From contig OY776216.1 of assembly GCA_963675435.1 (NCBI GenBank), forward strand, positions 372,001 through 436,000: a DNA stretch of 64,000 bases. The letters are read 5' to 3'. Position 1 is the stretch's first letter. Each line of letters starts with the position of its first letter. Below the pieces are notes generated by a model. The model saw only the letters and a program-made list of their open reading frames with translations, was not told where the DNA came from and ran no database searches. Shown here in pieces: positions 63,236 to 64,000 of the stretch. A program made the position numbers and the translations under genes. The DNA is from Saccharicrinis sp963675435. GTDB taxonomy: Bacteria; Bacteroidota; Bacteroidia; Bacteroidales; Marinilabiliaceae.

Positions 63236-64000
63236 ATGAGTAAAGAAATATTTATATATAATACCTTATCCAGATCAAAAGAAAAATTTGAAAGTTTAAC
63301 TCCTGGTAAAGTAGGATTATACGTTTGTGGACCCACTGTTTACGGTGATCCACACCTTGGACATGCAAGGCCTGCTATTACATTTGATTTACTTTCGCGT
63401 TTACTTCGACATTTAGATTATAAGGTTAGGTATGTAAGAAACATTACAGATGTTGGTCATCTTGAAAACGATGCGGATGAAGGAGAAGATAAAATAGCAA
63501 AAAAAGCAAAGCTGGATGAACTGGAACCTATGGAAGTGGTACAATATTACACCGATAGGTACCATGATTACATGCAAATGCTAAATGTAAAAAGTCCAAG
63601 CATTGAACCAAGAGCATCTGGTCATATTATAGAGCAAATTGAATTCATAAAAAAAATACCTAGTACATATAAGTACGTTATAAACGGTTCTGTATATTTT
63701 GATGTCAGAAAATATAACTACAAAACATTCAAATATGGAATTTTAAGTGGCCGTAATCTAGATGACACACTAACAAATACTCGTGAATTAAAAAACCAAT
63801 CAGAGAAAAAAAACCCAGAGGATTTTGCCTTATGGAAAAAAGCAGCTCCTGAACATATTATGAGATGGAATCCCAATGTAAAAAATTGGGAGGAAGGTTT
63901 TCCAGGATGGCATTTAGAATGTTCTGCCATGAGCAAAAAATATCTTGGTGAGCAGTTTGACATACACGGCGGTGGACTTGATTTAATGTTTCCTCACCAT
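63236..64000 (+). CDS. cysS: Cysteine-tRNA ligase (5' part, cut by window end)
   Basis: The frame from ATG 63236 runs open to the window edge (255 codons). The N-terminus is MSKEIFIYNTLSRSKEKFESL, then VGLYVCGPTVYGDPHLGHAR, which includes the zinc cysteine and the HLGH form of the class I HIGH motif. The second zinc segment is GFPGWHLECSAMSKKYLG, and the partial end reads GGGLDLMFPHH. A mid-domain segment TLTNTRELKNQSEKKNPEDFALWKKA is also typical. The rest, including the KMSKS loop, lies beyond the window. Confidence 0.95.
   Translation, partial: MSKEIFIYNTLSRSKEKFESLTPGKVGLYVCGPTVYGDPHLGHARPAITFDLLSRLLRHLDYKVRYVRNITDVGHLENDADEGEDKIAKKAKLDELEPMEVVQYYTDRYHDYMQMLNVKSPSIEPRASGHIIEQIEFIKKIPSTYKYVINGSVYFDVRKYNYKTFKYGILSGRNLDDTLTNTRELKNQSEKKNPEDFALWKKAAPEHIMRWNPNVKNWEEGFPGWHLECSAMSKKYLGEQFDIHGGGLDLMFPHH

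Overview
The window is an AT-rich, chromosomal-looking stretch from a member of the Bacteroidota, most likely a marine or anaerobic Marinilabiliales-type organism (order is inference). The evidence is the many -7 promoter boxes of the Bacteroidota form TAnnTTTG, the near absence of Shine-Dalgarno sequences, families typical of the phylum (DUF4270, DUF4492, DUF3810, DUF4907, Ala/Glu-tailed ribosomal protein S16), and abundant lipoproteins and beta-barrel-like secreted proteins. I see no rRNA, tRNA, CRISPR array, prophage or complete insertion sequence.

Layout. 1-1.3 kb: a secreted barrel-like protein, with a tandem direct-repeat operator at the left edge that faces out of the window. 1.6-4.4 kb: methionine/homoserine genes (metY, hom) behind a short Met-rich leader peptide. 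4.4-12.2 kb (minus strand): gnd, pdxB, an acyl-CoA synthetase, rimM, rpsP, a HAD phosphatase and a DUF3810 protein. 12.2-15.2 kb: mpl, an abbreviated chemoreceptor-like protein and a small orphan. 15.2-28.2 kb (minus): ahcY, ribF, a LiaF-like / LytS-like kinase / LytTR regulator operon, a large ABC transporter, a lipoprotein, recJ, lipB, lipA. 28.4-32.7 kb: lysS-gpsA-pgi. 32.7-38.9 kb: a repeat-rich zone holding a secreted esterase, pheS and three tandem periplasmic cyclophilins. 39-47 kb: small secreted proteins, a TPR protein, an SpmA/SpmB-type membrane protein, a flavin-binding protein and dnaG. 47.3-50.4 kb: cytochrome bd oxidase genes (DUF4492, cydA, cydB and a 47-residue membrane protein). 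50.5-55.6 kb: pssA and a surface-protein group (barrel protein, DUF4270, Kelch, DUF4907). 55.7-61.7 kb: a His-attenuated hisGDCB operon followed by alanine dehydrogenase. The end holds a soluble histidine kinase and the start of cysS.

Most notable: (1) the LytTR-type operon is preceded by two copies of TCGGTAAAC repeating every 21 bp, exactly 30 bp upstream of a TAnnTTTG box, and the same arrangement with identical spacings lies at the left edge of the window, which suggests an autoregulated LytTR regulon; (2) a leader peptide reading MMCRMMMMTL upstream of metY suggests ribosome-mediated methionine attenuation, while a second leader with HHHGHH precedes hisG; (3) a 16-bp repeat occurs five times in 32.7-38.9 kb, two copies forming a perfect inverted repeat around the esterase gene, next to a double-hairpin element; (4) a cyclophilin carries what looks like a catalytically dead trypsin-like domain. 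All calls come from reading the sequence; no searches were run.
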